The position numbers and the translations under genes were made by a program. Source: Flavobacterium azooxidireducens (GTDB lineage: Bacteria > Bacteroidota > Bacteroidia > Flavobacteriales > Flavobacteriaceae). From it: a stretch of 64,000 nucleotides of DNA. The stretch covers positions 1,798,001-1,862,000 of the forward strand of contig NZ_CP096205.1 in assembly GCF_023195775.1 (NCBI RefSeq), in the 5' to 3' direction. This document shows positions 24,053 to 33,857 of this stretch, in pieces; the first letter of the stretch is position 1; each line of letters starts with the position of its first letter. The notes under the pieces were generated by a model. It searched no databases and was not told the DNA's origin. It was given only the letters and a program-made list of their open reading frames with translations.

Positions 24053-26941
24053 ATGGAAACTAAACATTTACGTTTTTTTGGGCTACTAACAATTTTAGCC
24101 TTTGTTTTTTTACCTGTCCTTTCTATTGGTCAGGTAAACATGAATGCGACTGGGAGCTATTCTCAGAATTTTAACACGCTTGCGACAAGCGGTACAAACA
24201 ACAGTTTTTTCAATAACAGTACTATTCCATCTTGGTATATTGAAAGAGAAGACGGTAATGCCAGTCCAAACGTCTATGCTGCCAATAATGGTGAAAGTAG
24301 TACCGGACGTTTTTATAGTTACGGTACAGGGACTAACTCTGACCGAGCGTTAGGTATTGTTAATAGCGGAAGTACAGACGATGCAGCTATTGGGCTTTTG
24401 TTAAGAAATACATCGGGTGTTACGATTACTTCAATTACAGTCACTTATACCTTGGAGCAATGGAGAAAAGGAGAAAGTGCTACACAAGGTATAACTTTTA
24501 GATACAGAACAAGCTCATCTTCATTTTCAGATTTAAATGAAAATTCAGATTTTGGTTGGACATCAGTTTCTGCTTTGGACGCTAACGGACCACTTAATGG
24601 TGGCCCATCTGGTTCCCGTGATGGTAATAGTCCAGGCAATCGAGTAACTAGAACAAATATTTCTATTCCGGGTTTATCTTTAGCTAATGGTGATTATATT
24701 ATGCTTCGTTGGAGAGATATAGATCATAGTGGTAGTGATCATGGTTTTGGTATTGATGATGTAACAATTAATTATGAAGTACCGAGCGTTATTTTCCTAA
24801 ATGACATAACAACCGATAACAACTCAGCAAATCCGTTTACAACAAATCAGGTTGTGGATGCAAATGCAACAGCTTCTGGTATTGGACGAGGTCCAGGTTT
24901 ATCTTACAAATCTCGAAATGGAGCTTACAGTGCAGAAGATTGGTCCGAAAATAGTACGTTAAATCGTTATTTTGAGTTTTCTATCACTCCATCAGTAGGT
25001 TATCAATTAAATTTTGAAAGTTTTGATTATCAAGGTCAGAGAAGAAATAATGATGCTCCAGAAAATTTTTCTTTTAGGTCTAGTTTATCAAATTATGGAA
25101 GCTCAATAGGGTCAAATTATTCTACGGGTAGTACAAATTCTCATAATCGTTCGATAGATTTATCTTCAGGTACATATCAAAATATTCAAAGCACTATTAC
25201 TTTTAGATTATTTGGATATAATGCTGACGATGATAATGGAGAATTTAGCATAAATAATTTTGCGTTTTATGGAACCGTTACTATGATTCCTCCATCGGTC
25301 TCAAATACTGCCCCAACAGCTATTTGTGATAATGGATCCGGTTCGGTAACAATTTCAGGAAATAATTTAATTCATGTGACTACAGTAACAGTAGGTGGAA
25401 CTCCGGTTTCTATTGATTCACAAACTAATACGCAATTAGTAGTCACTGTTCCTCAAGGAGTTTCTGGGTTAGTGACAGTTACTAATGACGCAGGTAGTGC
25501 CAATGGAGCTACCATAACACTTTTGAATGCTGTAACTTATTATGCTGATCTTGATGGTGATGGATTTGGGAATGCTGCAAGTTCAATTTCAAATTGTACC
25601 GGACAACCTGTTGGTTATGTTACTAATAATTTAGATTGTGATGATACCAATAACACCATTTATCCGGGAGCAACAGAAATTTGCTACGATGGTATTCTAC
25701 AAAATTGTAATGGCCAGTTGAATGATGGTTGTCCAGTAGTTTTAACACAAATCCGCCCCTATTTCAATGGAACCACATTGCAATTTGTTAATTCTTCTAT
25801 CTTGGCAGATACACCAACAGGATTGCCTGTAGGAGCAACTGTAACCGGTTACCGTTACGAGATAACCAATTTATCTACAACGGCAGTTAGAGAAGTAGAA
25901 AAAACAATTGCGATGATTCGTATCAATGAAACAGATATGGCAGGTTTCAATACTGCTTATTCCATCCGTGCAATGGTTAGAATTAATAACGAATGGCAAG
26001 ACTATGGAACAGCTTGTACTATACTTACTCCGGCAATTCCAACTACCGCAGTGAGTACAGTTTGTGGTCAAGTTTTACCATCATTACAATCTACTATCTA
26101 TGCTACTACAGTAGTTTCGTCCACAGGATATGAATTTGAAGTAAGTCGTATGGAAGGCGGAGTAGCTGTTGAAACAACTACAATCGAACGCTCGGTAAAC
26201 AATTTCAAATTAACCTTGTTAAGCGGAATTCAGTATGTTTATGCTTCGGAATATCAAGTTCGTGTTCGAGTAAAAGCAAATGTAAATGGAATAGAGGGTT
26301 GGTCTAATTACGGAGCAGTATGCTCTGTATATACACCAGAGGCCCCAGAGGCAGCAATAGATGGTTGTGGAGGAGAGCAAGGTATTGCACCAGCCGCACT
26401 AAACACACCAATTTATGCTACACCATTAACGGGAGCAACACAATATCGTTTCACGTTAAGTGATGGTGTTAGCTATAACCAAGTATACACTACATCAGCA
26501 CGATTCTTTAGGTTGAGTACCTTTAATGCATTGCAGGCTTTAACGCCGGGTGGTCAATATTCAGTGACAGTAGAAGCTGAGATTTACGGTTATTTCTATG
26601 CCGGAAAAGATTGTAATATTTTAGTGCCAGGTGGAGCAGCAATACGATCAAATCCTATTGTTAAAGCAGAAGAAACAATCAAAGACATGTCAACAGAATT
26701 CAAAGCAGTGGCTTATCCAAACCCATTTGCAAACAGTTTTGCTGTTGATGTAAGAACTTCCAGCACTGAAAAAGTGAGCTTGACTGTGTATGACATGGCA
26801 GGACGACTTTTAGAAGTAAACGAAGTAAATGCAAGCGAAGTTGCTAACTATCAATTTGGAGATCGTTATCCATCGGGAGTTTACAATATGATTGTAACAC
26901 AAGGTGAAGAAACGAGAACTGTGAGAGTGGTGAAACAGTAA
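24053..26941 (+). CDS. Large secreted IPT/TIG and MopE-like protein, T9SS type A signal
   Basis: 962 aa, the smallest of the cassette family. Signal peptide 1-27 (ends VLSIGQ). Modules: an N-terminal domain at about 28-240 (GSYSQNFNTLATSG...TYTLEQWRKG...FGIDDVTINYE); a domain at about 245-415 homologous to the N-terminus of the protein at 9853 (SGIGRGPG...YFEFSITP); IPT/TIG at about 418-495 (VTISGNNLIHVTTVTVGG); MopE-like at about 497-560 (DLDGDGFGNA...LDCDDTNNTIYPGATE); three Cys-bracketed repeats; and a type A sorting signal. The first Cys of the first repeat is Asn here (YFNGTT instead of YFCGTT), at the edge of the near-identical tract. Confidence 0.88.
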   Translation: METKHLRFFGLLTILAFVFLPVLSIGQVNMNATGSYSQNFNTLATSGTNNSFFNNSTIPSWYIEREDGNASPNVYAANNGESSTGRFYSYGTGTNSDRALGIVNSGSTDDAAIGLLLRNTSGVTITSITVTYTLEQWRKGESATQGITFRYRTSSSSFSDLNENSDFGWTSVSALDANGPLNGGPSGSRDGNSPGNRVTRTNISIPGLSLANGDYIMLRWRDIDHSGSDHGFGIDDVTINYEVPSVIFLNDITTDNNSANPFTTNQVVDANATASGIGRGPGLSYKSRNGAYSAEDWSENSTLNRYFEFSITPSVGYQLNFESFDYQGQRRNNDAPENFSFRSSLSNYGSSIGSNYSTGSTNSHNRSIDLSSGTYQNIQSTITFRLFGYNADDDNGEFSINNFAFYGTVTMIPPSVSNTAPTAICDNGSGSVTISGNNLIHVTTVTVGGTPVSIDSQTNTQLVVTVPQGVSGLVTVTNDAGSANGATITLLNAVTYYADLDGDGFGNAASSISNCTGQPVGYVTNNLDCDDTNNTIYPGATEICYDGILQNCNGQLNDGCPVVLTQIRPYFNGTTLQFVNSSILADTPTGLPVGATVTGYRYEITNLSTTAVREVEKTIAMIRINETDMAGFNTAYSIRAMVRINNEWQDYGTACTILTPAIPTTAVSTVCGQVLPSLQSTIYATTVVSSTGYEFEVSRMEGGVAVETTTIERSVNNFKLTLLSGIQYVYASEYQVRVRVKANVNGIEGWSNYGAVCSVYTPEAPEAAIDGCGGEQGIAPAALNTPIYATPLTGATQYRFTLSDGVSYNQVYTTSARFFRLSTFNALQALTPGGQYSVTVEAEIYGYFYAGKDCNILVPGGAAIRSNPIVKAEETIKDMSTEFKAVAYPNPFANSFAVDVRTSSTEKVSLTVYDMAGRLLEVNEVNASEVANYQFGDRYPSGVYNMIVTQGEETRTVRVVKQ
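25768..26941 (+). repeat. C-terminal cassette copy C
   Basis: Near-identical to copy A from the last base of the Asn codon at 25766-25768 onward. Immediately upstream the protein sequence is alike but the codons differ (for example gtagttttaacacaaatc against gttctaacccaaattc), marking a sharp recombination edge. Confidence 0.9.
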
Positions 26942-27014
26942 GTTTTTAGAAACTAAGATACTGAGCAACTGAGTTGCTGAGTTTTATAAAGAGAAGCCTC
27001 CGAGAAATCGGAGG
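26942..27014 (+). terminator. Shared downstream module with degenerate terminator (copy C)
   Basis: Same module as after copies B and D, with the CCTCCGA-GAAA-TCGGAGG stem (26997-27014). The T run is replaced by ttaacttaaa, so intrinsic termination may be weak. Confidence 0.7.
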
Positions 27015-27041
27015 TTAACTTAAATGATTTAACAACATATA

Positions 27042-27081
27042 AAAGCGATTAAGTTTAAATAGTTTATAATTTAATCGCTTT
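27042..27081. other. Perfect 11-bp inverted repeat
   Basis: AAAGCGATTAA (27042-27052) and TTAATCGCTTT (27071-27081) are separated by an 18-nt AT-rich loop. No T run follows. It could be a backup terminator or a protein site. Confidence 0.5.
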
Positions 27082-27512
27082 AAATATGTTTTAAGTTATG
27101 CAAAAACAATTTATTTGAGTATAAATCTACTTGTAGTCCTAATTTACTTCAATGATAAATAAAGAAGACTAAATTTTGTTTTAAAATCAAAGATGCTTTC
27201 TAACAGCATATTAGAATATTTATCAGGTTTATTTCTACAATTACTTTTTTATATACGTTTATTTATGAGTGTTTTATGTTTTAGTTTTCTCTAATTATTG
27301 TTGGATTTATTGGTTATGATTATAATTACTTAACGGATTTATATTTAACATATTATTGTAAGAAAAAACACGATTAACATTAGAAAATACGTATTTCATC
27401 GTTAAAAATGTTTTTATATCGAATAAATTTAAAATTAAATTAAAAAAAGTTAGCTATATGCTCATTTGCAGTAATTTAGCGTAAAATTTTTTGATTTATA
27501 ACCTTTTAAGTC
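27082..27512. other. Long AT-rich intergenic region
   Basis: More than 400 bases of very AT-rich sequence before the gene at 27513. I see no ORF, tRNA or clear promoter. Confidence 0.5.
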
Positions 27513-30500
27513 ATGAAATTTCAACTCAAATTCAAAAATATAGCACACATGTTTGGTAATTGTTCAAAAAACCTAAAACTTCTTCTGACAGTTGGGTTGT
27601 TTATTCTTTTTCAAAATAAAATAAATGCTCAAGTAAGTGCTTATTTTTTTAGTGAAGAGTTAAGTGCTTATACTGAAATAGTTGGCGGAAACGAGGCTTA
27701 CGCAGCTCCTTGGGATAATCATACAGCTGGTGCAGCAGTTTTGGCAAACATCGGATTTACATTTGAATATGACAATGGTTCACATACAACTTGTTATATT
27801 AGTCCAAATGGTTTTATCACTTTTGGAACAACGCAGCCAATCGCAACAACGTATATCCCAATAAGTGCAGGAACTGCTTATAATGGAGCAATCAGTGCTA
27901 TGGGTGCGGATTTAATTTCTACAACAAATGCAATTACTTACACTACAATCGGTACAGCTCCAAACCGTGTTTTTATAGTACAATGGAAAAACGCAGAAAG
28001 AAAATCGAATACAGGGGTTTTAAATTTTCAAATTAGACTTTATGAGACTTCTAATGAAATAAGACTACATTATGGTTTTTGTTTTCCGGATGATACAGCT
28101 TTTACAACTGCTCAAGTTGGATTAAGAGGACCTAATAACGCTATATTACCTAATGTAAACAATCGTTCTCAGGCCGGTGCAAACATTAATAGTTCTTGGT
28201 TTTTAAGAAGTGTAAAAGGCACAGCCAATACTCAAACTATGCGATTGAGTACAGTAGAATTTCCGGATAACGGTTTACTTTATAAATACGAAAGACCTTC
28301 TCCGTGCACTGTTCCAACCGGAACTCCTTCGGGATTAGTTATTGGAGGTTCTTCAATAACTATTAATTCATTTGCCGGAAATAGTTTTACTCCCGTAGCA
28401 TCTCCACTAACACGTTATTTAGTTTTGAGGAGTACTGTAAACACGCCTCCAACTGCCTCTCAAATACCAAATGGGACTTATTGGGCTGTTAACAATGTTA
28501 TCGGGGGCGATTATACTGTAGTTAGTACATCAAATGCTACAACATTTAATCAAACAGGCTTAGCAAATAACACAACCTATTATTATTGGGTAATTCCTTA
28601 TAATGGCGATTGTTTAGGTGGCCCGCTTTATAATTTAGGAAATATGATTACAGGTTCACAAACAACTTGTATTCCTGCACCAACACTTGCCCCAACAACC
28701 AACAATACGGGAAATGGCTTTACAGTTAATTTTAATCCTGTTGTAGGTGCTACCGATTATCAAGTGGATGTGTCTACTAATAATACCTTTACACAAATTC
28801 TACCTGCATACTCAGGTGTTTTAACCGGTGGAGCAACCACATTTGTTGTGACCGATTTGCCTCCTCTAACGAATTATTGGTTTAGAGTACGTGCAGTAGG
28901 TTTAGGGTGTAGTATAAACAGTGTCTCTAGTCTGGTGGTTTTATCGTGCGGATATTATTTTATTCCTTACACACAAAATTTTGATACCACTACAGTAAAC
29001 ACAATTCCAGGTTGTTCTGTCACAGTTGATGATAATGCCGACGGTATGTCATGGAGAGTGCAAACTATTAATCCTGCTTCATCACCACGAGCCTTGTATC
29101 TAAATAAAAACAATACCGTTGCAATGGATGATTGGTTCTTTCTTCCGGGTTTAAAATTGGATGCGGGGGTTTCTTATCGTTTATTTTTTAGATATAACTC
29201 TACCAATTCCGGGGGGTTAGTAGAACGATTAAGAGTGCGTTTAGGATCGGGTCAGTCACCTGCACAAATGAGTTTGACTATTTTAGATTTGCCAAGCATT
29301 ACAAACACAATATATCAATCAGCCTTTGTTGATTTTACACCTGTTTCTAATGATATTTATTATTTAGGTTTTCAAGGTTACAGTCCTGCAAATCAAAGTT
29401 ATTTGGTCTTAGATGATATTAGTGTTACCATTGCACCTACTTGTTTTGAACCCGAAAATTTAACAATTTCTGCGGTTAGCAATAATTCTGCAACAATTGA
29501 TTTTGATCCTCCAACAGTTGAACCCGCAAATGGATATCACTATTACCTTTCAACAGTGGAAACACCACCAACAGGAGCAACGGCACCAACAGGTTCTGTG
29601 CCATTTGGTTCTACTTCTATTCCTTTAACAGGATTGACTTCTTCCACCTCATATTATATTTGGATTCGGGGAAATTGTGGTCCGGGAGACACTAGTATTT
29701 GGTCGCAATTATTTTCATTTAGCACCGAATGTATCCCTCCTACATTTACAACAATAACTCCTGCTAACCGTTGTGGAACCGGAACGGTAAGTTTAGTAGC
29801 AGTTCCCAACGCAGGGTCGGTAACAGAATGGTATGATGCCCCAAGTGGCGGTAATTTACTTTTTACAGGATCAACTTTTACGACACCTCCATTAGCTACC
29901 ACCACAACTTTTTATGCTCAAGCAAAGGCTGCCGGAGGAAATGCATCAGTAGGACCGCGTTCACCTAATTCAATTGCAGGTGCCAAAACTGCTTTAACAG
30001 CACCTTCGGGTGTTTTTATTACCGTTACAAATGAAACCGAATTGCTAGGGGTTGATATTTTTCCACTTTCTTCTGGGCAGAATGGCTTAATAGTTATACG
30101 AAATTCTCTAAATGTACCTGTAATTTCAGTTCCATTCACAACTACTGTGGTAGGAGGTAGCACACCTCAAACTATTCCAATTAACTTTGATTTTATACCG
30201 GGAAATTATACAGTAAGTCTTTCTACTGTTCCCACTTCGGGTTTAATTGGAAACATCGAAAATGTGTCTTATCCTTATACTTCCTCAGTAGCTACTATTA
30301 ATGGTAATAATTTTGACAATTCATTTTATAACTTTTTTTATAATTGGCGATTTACAACCTCTTGTTATTCTCCATTTTCTCCAATTATCGCCACCGTAAC
30401 TACACCGCCCGTATTAAGCTTGAGTTCAGGTTCAGCAATTATTTGCAGCGGACTAAGCACACCAACAATTACAGTTTCTGGAGCAGCTTCATTTAATACA

Positions 30501-33353
30501 TTTACATGGTCGCCTAACACCGGCGTGTCAGGAAATGTGGTTGCCGGATTTACTTTTAATCCAACAGAACCAACATTATATACCTTAACTGCTTCGCAAA
30601 CTTCCGGAGCGTTATGCACAGCTACAGCTACTTTTATGGTTACTGTAAATCCCTCTCCACCAACAATCACCATTGTTCCGGGAGACAGTACAGTTTGTGA
30701 AGGAACAATTCAACCCTTATCGGCAACATTTGGTGCTTCCGCAGCAGTTAATATTGTGAATGAAAATTTTGAAGGACCAAGCGGTTGGACTGTAATCAAT
30801 AATTCTGTTGGAGGTAACGTGGCAAACGCAAATTGGACATTGCGTAATAGTATTTATACTTATGCTAGTGCTTATTGGAATTTTAATGCAAGCAGTAATG
30901 ATGCCTCTCAATTTTATATGGCTAATTCCGATGCTCAAGGTTCTCCTAGCTCTAATTTAACCAGAACAATTTTAGAATCTCCTTCGTTTAGCTTAGATGG
31001 CTATTCTACAGCCGAATTAAGTTTTTGGCATTACCTACGATGGATTGCAGGAAACAAAGCACATGTTGAAATTTCTACAGATAGTGGAACTACTTGGACT
31101 CAAATTGGTGCTTATATCGGAATACAAGGTACTGCCTCCAATTTTGTAAATAGAACAATAGACCTCACGCCTTATGTTGGAAATAGCTTTGTTAAACTGA
31201 GATTTCTTTTTGAAGCAACTTGGGATTATGGTTGGGCAATTGATAATGTTCGTGTATCGGGAATTGTTGCAACAGCTGTTGCTTGGTCCCCTGTAGATGA
31301 TTTATTTACCGATGCCGCAGCTACTGTTCCTTATGTTGCAGGTACTCAATTGGCCGTTGTTTACAGCCAACCAACACAAACCAGAACCTATAACGCAATT
31401 GTTACTACGGTAGACGGATGCGAATCTCAGTCCAATGTAACACTAACCTTTGATGCCCAACCAATAGCCGGAATATTAACCGGAAATCAGGTCTTGTGTG
31501 CAGGATCCTCTTTAGCAAACTTAGAATTAACAGGTAGTTCAGGGCCAATTGTTCGTTGGGAATATGCCGATGATTCTGCCTTTACAGTAAATCTAACACC
31601 AATTGCTTCAACTGCCACTAGTTTGACACCTCTAGAAATGGGTGTTTTTTCCAATATTCGTTATTTTAGAGTTGTATTACAAAATGGAGTATGTGCTACA
31701 GTTTACTCCAATGGGGTTGCCGTAGAATTTCCTACTACGATTTGGAACGGAACAACTTGGAGTAACGGTTTACCCAATTCATCAAAAAGAGTAATTTTTA
31801 CCGGAAATTACACTTCTTCCGGTGATCTTGAAGCTTGTTCTATTGAAGTGCAATCGGGGATAATAACTGTTTTAACTAATCACAATTTTATCGTAAATAA
31901 CCAAATTAATGTAACAGGTCCGCCTGCAACTACCAATTTTATATTTGAAAACAACGCCAGTTTAATTCAAATTAATGATGTGGTGAATACGGGTTCAATC
32001 ACTTACCGAAGAAATTCTACACCAATGCTATCCTTAGATTATACCTATTGGTCTTCTCCGGTAGCTAATCAAATATTTAGTGCTTTTTCACCAAACACTC
32101 CAGCCAATCGATTTTATTTGTGGAACACAGCAATTTATAATTGGGCAAACATTTCAACCGCTTCCACTTTTGTAGAAGGTGTTGGCTACATTATCCGTGG
32201 TCCTGGAATTGCTCCTTTTAATACATCAACACCAAACGTTTATAATGGTCAGTTTGTTGGAGTTACACACAACGGAGATGTTCCTGTTTCTATCGTTGTA
32301 AATGGTTTGAATGACAGAAACCTTCTCGGAAACCCCTACCCAAGTGCCATTAGTGCCGATGATTTTATGGATGAGCCATCTAACGCAGGAGTGGTAGGAG
32401 GAACAATTTATTTCTGGACACACAATACACCAATTACCAATAATCAATACACCTCCAACGATTATGCGGTCTATAATTACACGGGTGGAGTTGGAACACA
32501 GTCTGCCACCAACCCCGGAATAAACGGCAATATTCCAAACGGAACAATAGCTGCCGGACAAGGTTTCTTTATGAAATGTATTGGAACCGGAACTGCAACA
32601 TTTAAAAATTATATGCGATTGTTAGGAAGCAATAACCAATTTTTTAGAATGAACAATTCGCAAAAATCTTCAAATGCAATTGAAAAAAATAGACTTTGGA
32701 TTGAACTTTCCAATAATCAAGGAGCTTTCAAACAATTGTTGTTGGGATACATTCAAGGTGCTACTAATGATTTTGATTATAAATACGATGGAGAACTTTC
32801 TGAAGTTGGAAATCCGGTTAGTTTTTATTCGCTTCTAAACGATAAAAAATTAACCATTCAAGGACGTGCATTGCCATTTGATGTTGCAGATATACATCCT
32901 ATTGGATACAATTCGCCTATTCAAGGAGAATTTTCAATACAACTGGCAGCTTTTGATGGCTTGTTTACCACTCAAAATGTTTATTTAGAAGATAAATTGA
33001 ATAACACCATTCACAACCTAAAAAATTCACCTTATTCATTCTTTACAGAGCAAGGAACATTTGATGGTCGCTTTGTGCTTCGCTTTACAAATGAAACATT
33101 AGGTGTAACGCCAATTTTATTGCAAGATGTTGCAGTAGTAAAAAATCATTCAAACATAGAAATTTTAGCTTCAACCAATCTGGTTTTAGATAGAGTGAAT
33201 ATTTATGATATGCGAGGAAGATTAATTACAGCTAAGCAAAATATTAATTCAAATACAACAAGTTTCACAAACCTTAACCTTGCTAATCAAATTTTGTTAG
33301 TTCAAATTTTTGATAAAAACGGAAATGCAGTTACCAAGAAAGTAATTTTCTAA
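27513..33353 (+). CDS. Very large secreted FN3 / Ig / jelly-roll protein, T9SS type C-like signal
   Basis: 1946 aa. Signal sequence of about 40 residues (KLLLTVGLFILFQNKINAQ). N-terminal domain at about 41-265 (GFTFEYDNGSHTTCYISPNGFITFG...AQVGLRG) shared with 18400 and 33858. Then FN3-like segments, a choice-of-anchor J-like domain at about 485-640 (PYTQNFDTTTVNTIPGC...DDWFFLPGLKLDAG), further FN3 and Ig-like domains, and a MAM-like jelly roll at about 1080-1250 (NENFEGPSGWTVINNS...WDYGWAIDNVRVSG). From about 1409 comes the WNGTTWSNG...YWSSPVANQ...LLGNPYPSAI region, then a ChiA-like sorting signal (IYDMRGRLITAKQ...LANQILLVQIF...VTKKVIF). Strong homology to its neighbour at 33858 suggests tandem duplication. 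Confidence 0.88.
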   Translation: MKFQLKFKNIAHMFGNCSKNLKLLLTVGLFILFQNKINAQVSAYFFSEELSAYTEIVGGNEAYAAPWDNHTAGAAVLANIGFTFEYDNGSHTTCYISPNGFITFGTTQPIATTYIPISAGTAYNGAISAMGADLISTTNAITYTTIGTAPNRVFIVQWKNAERKSNTGVLNFQIRLYETSNEIRLHYGFCFPDDTAFTTAQVGLRGPNNAILPNVNNRSQAGANINSSWFLRSVKGTANTQTMRLSTVEFPDNGLLYKYERPSPCTVPTGTPSGLVIGGSSITINSFAGNSFTPVASPLTRYLVLRSTVNTPPTASQIPNGTYWAVNNVIGGDYTVVSTSNATTFNQTGLANNTTYYYWVIPYNGDCLGGPLYNLGNMITGSQTTCIPAPTLAPTTNNTGNGFTVNFNPVVGATDYQVDVSTNNTFTQILPAYSGVLTGGATTFVVTDLPPLTNYWFRVRAVGLGCSINSVSSLVVLSCGYYFIPYTQNFDTTTVNTIPGCSVTVDDNADGMSWRVQTINPASSPRALYLNKNNTVAMDDWFFLPGLKLDAGVSYRLFFRYNSTNSGGLVERLRVRLGSGQSPAQMSLTILDLPSITNTIYQSAFVDFTPVSNDIYYLGFQGYSPANQSYLVLDDISVTIAPTCFEPENLTISAVSNNSATIDFDPPTVEPANGYHYYLSTVETPPTGATAPTGSVPFGSTSIPLTGLTSSTSYYIWIRGNCGPGDTSIWSQLFSFSTECIPPTFTTITPANRCGTGTVSLVAVPNAGSVTEWYDAPSGGNLLFTGSTFTTPPLATTTTFYAQAKAAGGNASVGPRSPNSIAGAKTALTAPSGVFITVTNETELLGVDIFPLSSGQNGLIVIRNSLNVPVISVPFTTTVVGGSTPQTIPINFDFIPGNYTVSLSTVPTSGLIGNIENVSYPYTSSVATINGNNFDNSFYNFFYNWRFTTSCYSPFSPIIATVTTPPVLSLSSGSAIICSGLSTPTITVSGAASFNTFTWSPNTGVSGNVVAGFTFNPTEPTLYTLTASQTSGALCTATATFMVTVNPSPPTITIVPGDSTVCEGTIQPLSATFGASAAVNIVNENFEGPSGWTVINNSVGGNVANANWTLRNSIYTYASAYWNFNASSNDASQFYMANSDAQGSPSSNLTRTILESPSFSLDGYSTAELSFWHYLRWIAGNKAHVEISTDSGTTWTQIGAYIGIQGTASNFVNRTIDLTPYVGNSFVKLRFLFEATWDYGWAIDNVRVSGIVATAVAWSPVDDLFTDAAATVPYVAGTQLAVVYSQPTQTRTYNAIVTTVDGCESQSNVTLTFDAQPIAGILTGNQVLCAGSSLANLELTGSSGPIVRWEYADDSAFTVNLTPIASTATSLTPLEMGVFSNIRYFRVVLQNGVCATVYSNGVAVEFPTTIWNGTTWSNGLPNSSKRVIFTGNYTSSGDLEACSIEVQSGIITVLTNHNFIVNNQINVTGPPATTNFIFENNASLIQINDVVNTGSITYRRNSTPMLSLDYTYWSSPVANQIFSAFSPNTPANRFYLWNTAIYNWANISTASTFVEGVGYIIRGPGIAPFNTSTPNVYNGQFVGVTHNGDVPVSIVVNGLNDRNLLGNPYPSAISADDFMDEPSNAGVVGGTIYFWTHNTPITNNQYTSNDYAVYNYTGGVGTQSATNPGINGNIPNGTIAAGQGFFMKCIGTGTATFKNYMRLLGSNNQFFRMNNSQKSSNAIEKNRLWIELSNNQGAFKQLLLGYIQGATNDFDYKYDGELSEVGNPVSFYSLLNDKKLTIQGRALPFDVADIHPIGYNSPIQGEFSIQLAAFDGLFTTQNVYLEDKLNNTIHNLKNSPYSFFTEQGTFDGRFVLRFTNETLGVTPILLQDVAVVKNHSNIEILASTNLVLDRVNIYDMRGRLITAKQNINSNTTSFTNLNLANQILLVQIFDKNGNAVTKKVIF

Positions 33354-33376
33354 CCAACTTTTTAAAAATAATAGTC

Positions 33377-33408
33377 AAGCCCTTTTCTTTTGAAGAGGGT
33401 TTTTTTAT
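33377..33408 (+). terminator. Rho-independent terminator after the gene at 27513
   Basis: AAGCCCTTTT (33377-33386) pairs with AAGAGGGTTT (33393-33402) with wobble, followed by T7. Confidence 0.75.
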
Positions 33409-33857
33409 TTTTACTAATTATGCATTTTTTATGATAAATAACCCCTCTTTTCGTGAATTATTTAGATTATTTTTTTTTGAAATGCTTTTTTAGATTAAAA
33501 AAATTCATTTATTGTAAGTTCTTTTTTACTCATTTTATAAATTTTAGCATCTTAACATAAAAATTTAGCAAAACAACTAAATAGTGTTAATAATTTGTGA
33601 TGAAATAGTAAACGTATTCCACAAAAAAATGTATTTTTGCTCTTAACAGTTACAAAAAATAGGGTTTTATAGTGTTGATTTTGAAATGTTTACGCCTTAA
33701 TTTATCAGAATTTTAAAACATAAATTTAAGTTAAAAGTAGTTAGTCGATGATTTAACACATTTAGTCGGTTTTTATTATTTTAAGAATTTGTAAGCCGAT
33801 TATTTTTAACTCAGCCAAAAACCAAAAAAATAGAATTTCCAAAAAAACTAGAATACT
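33409..33857. other. Long AT-rich intergenic region
   Basis: Nothing coding is supported. It contains cgatgatttaa near 33747, also seen upstream of the gene at 18400. Confidence 0.5.
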
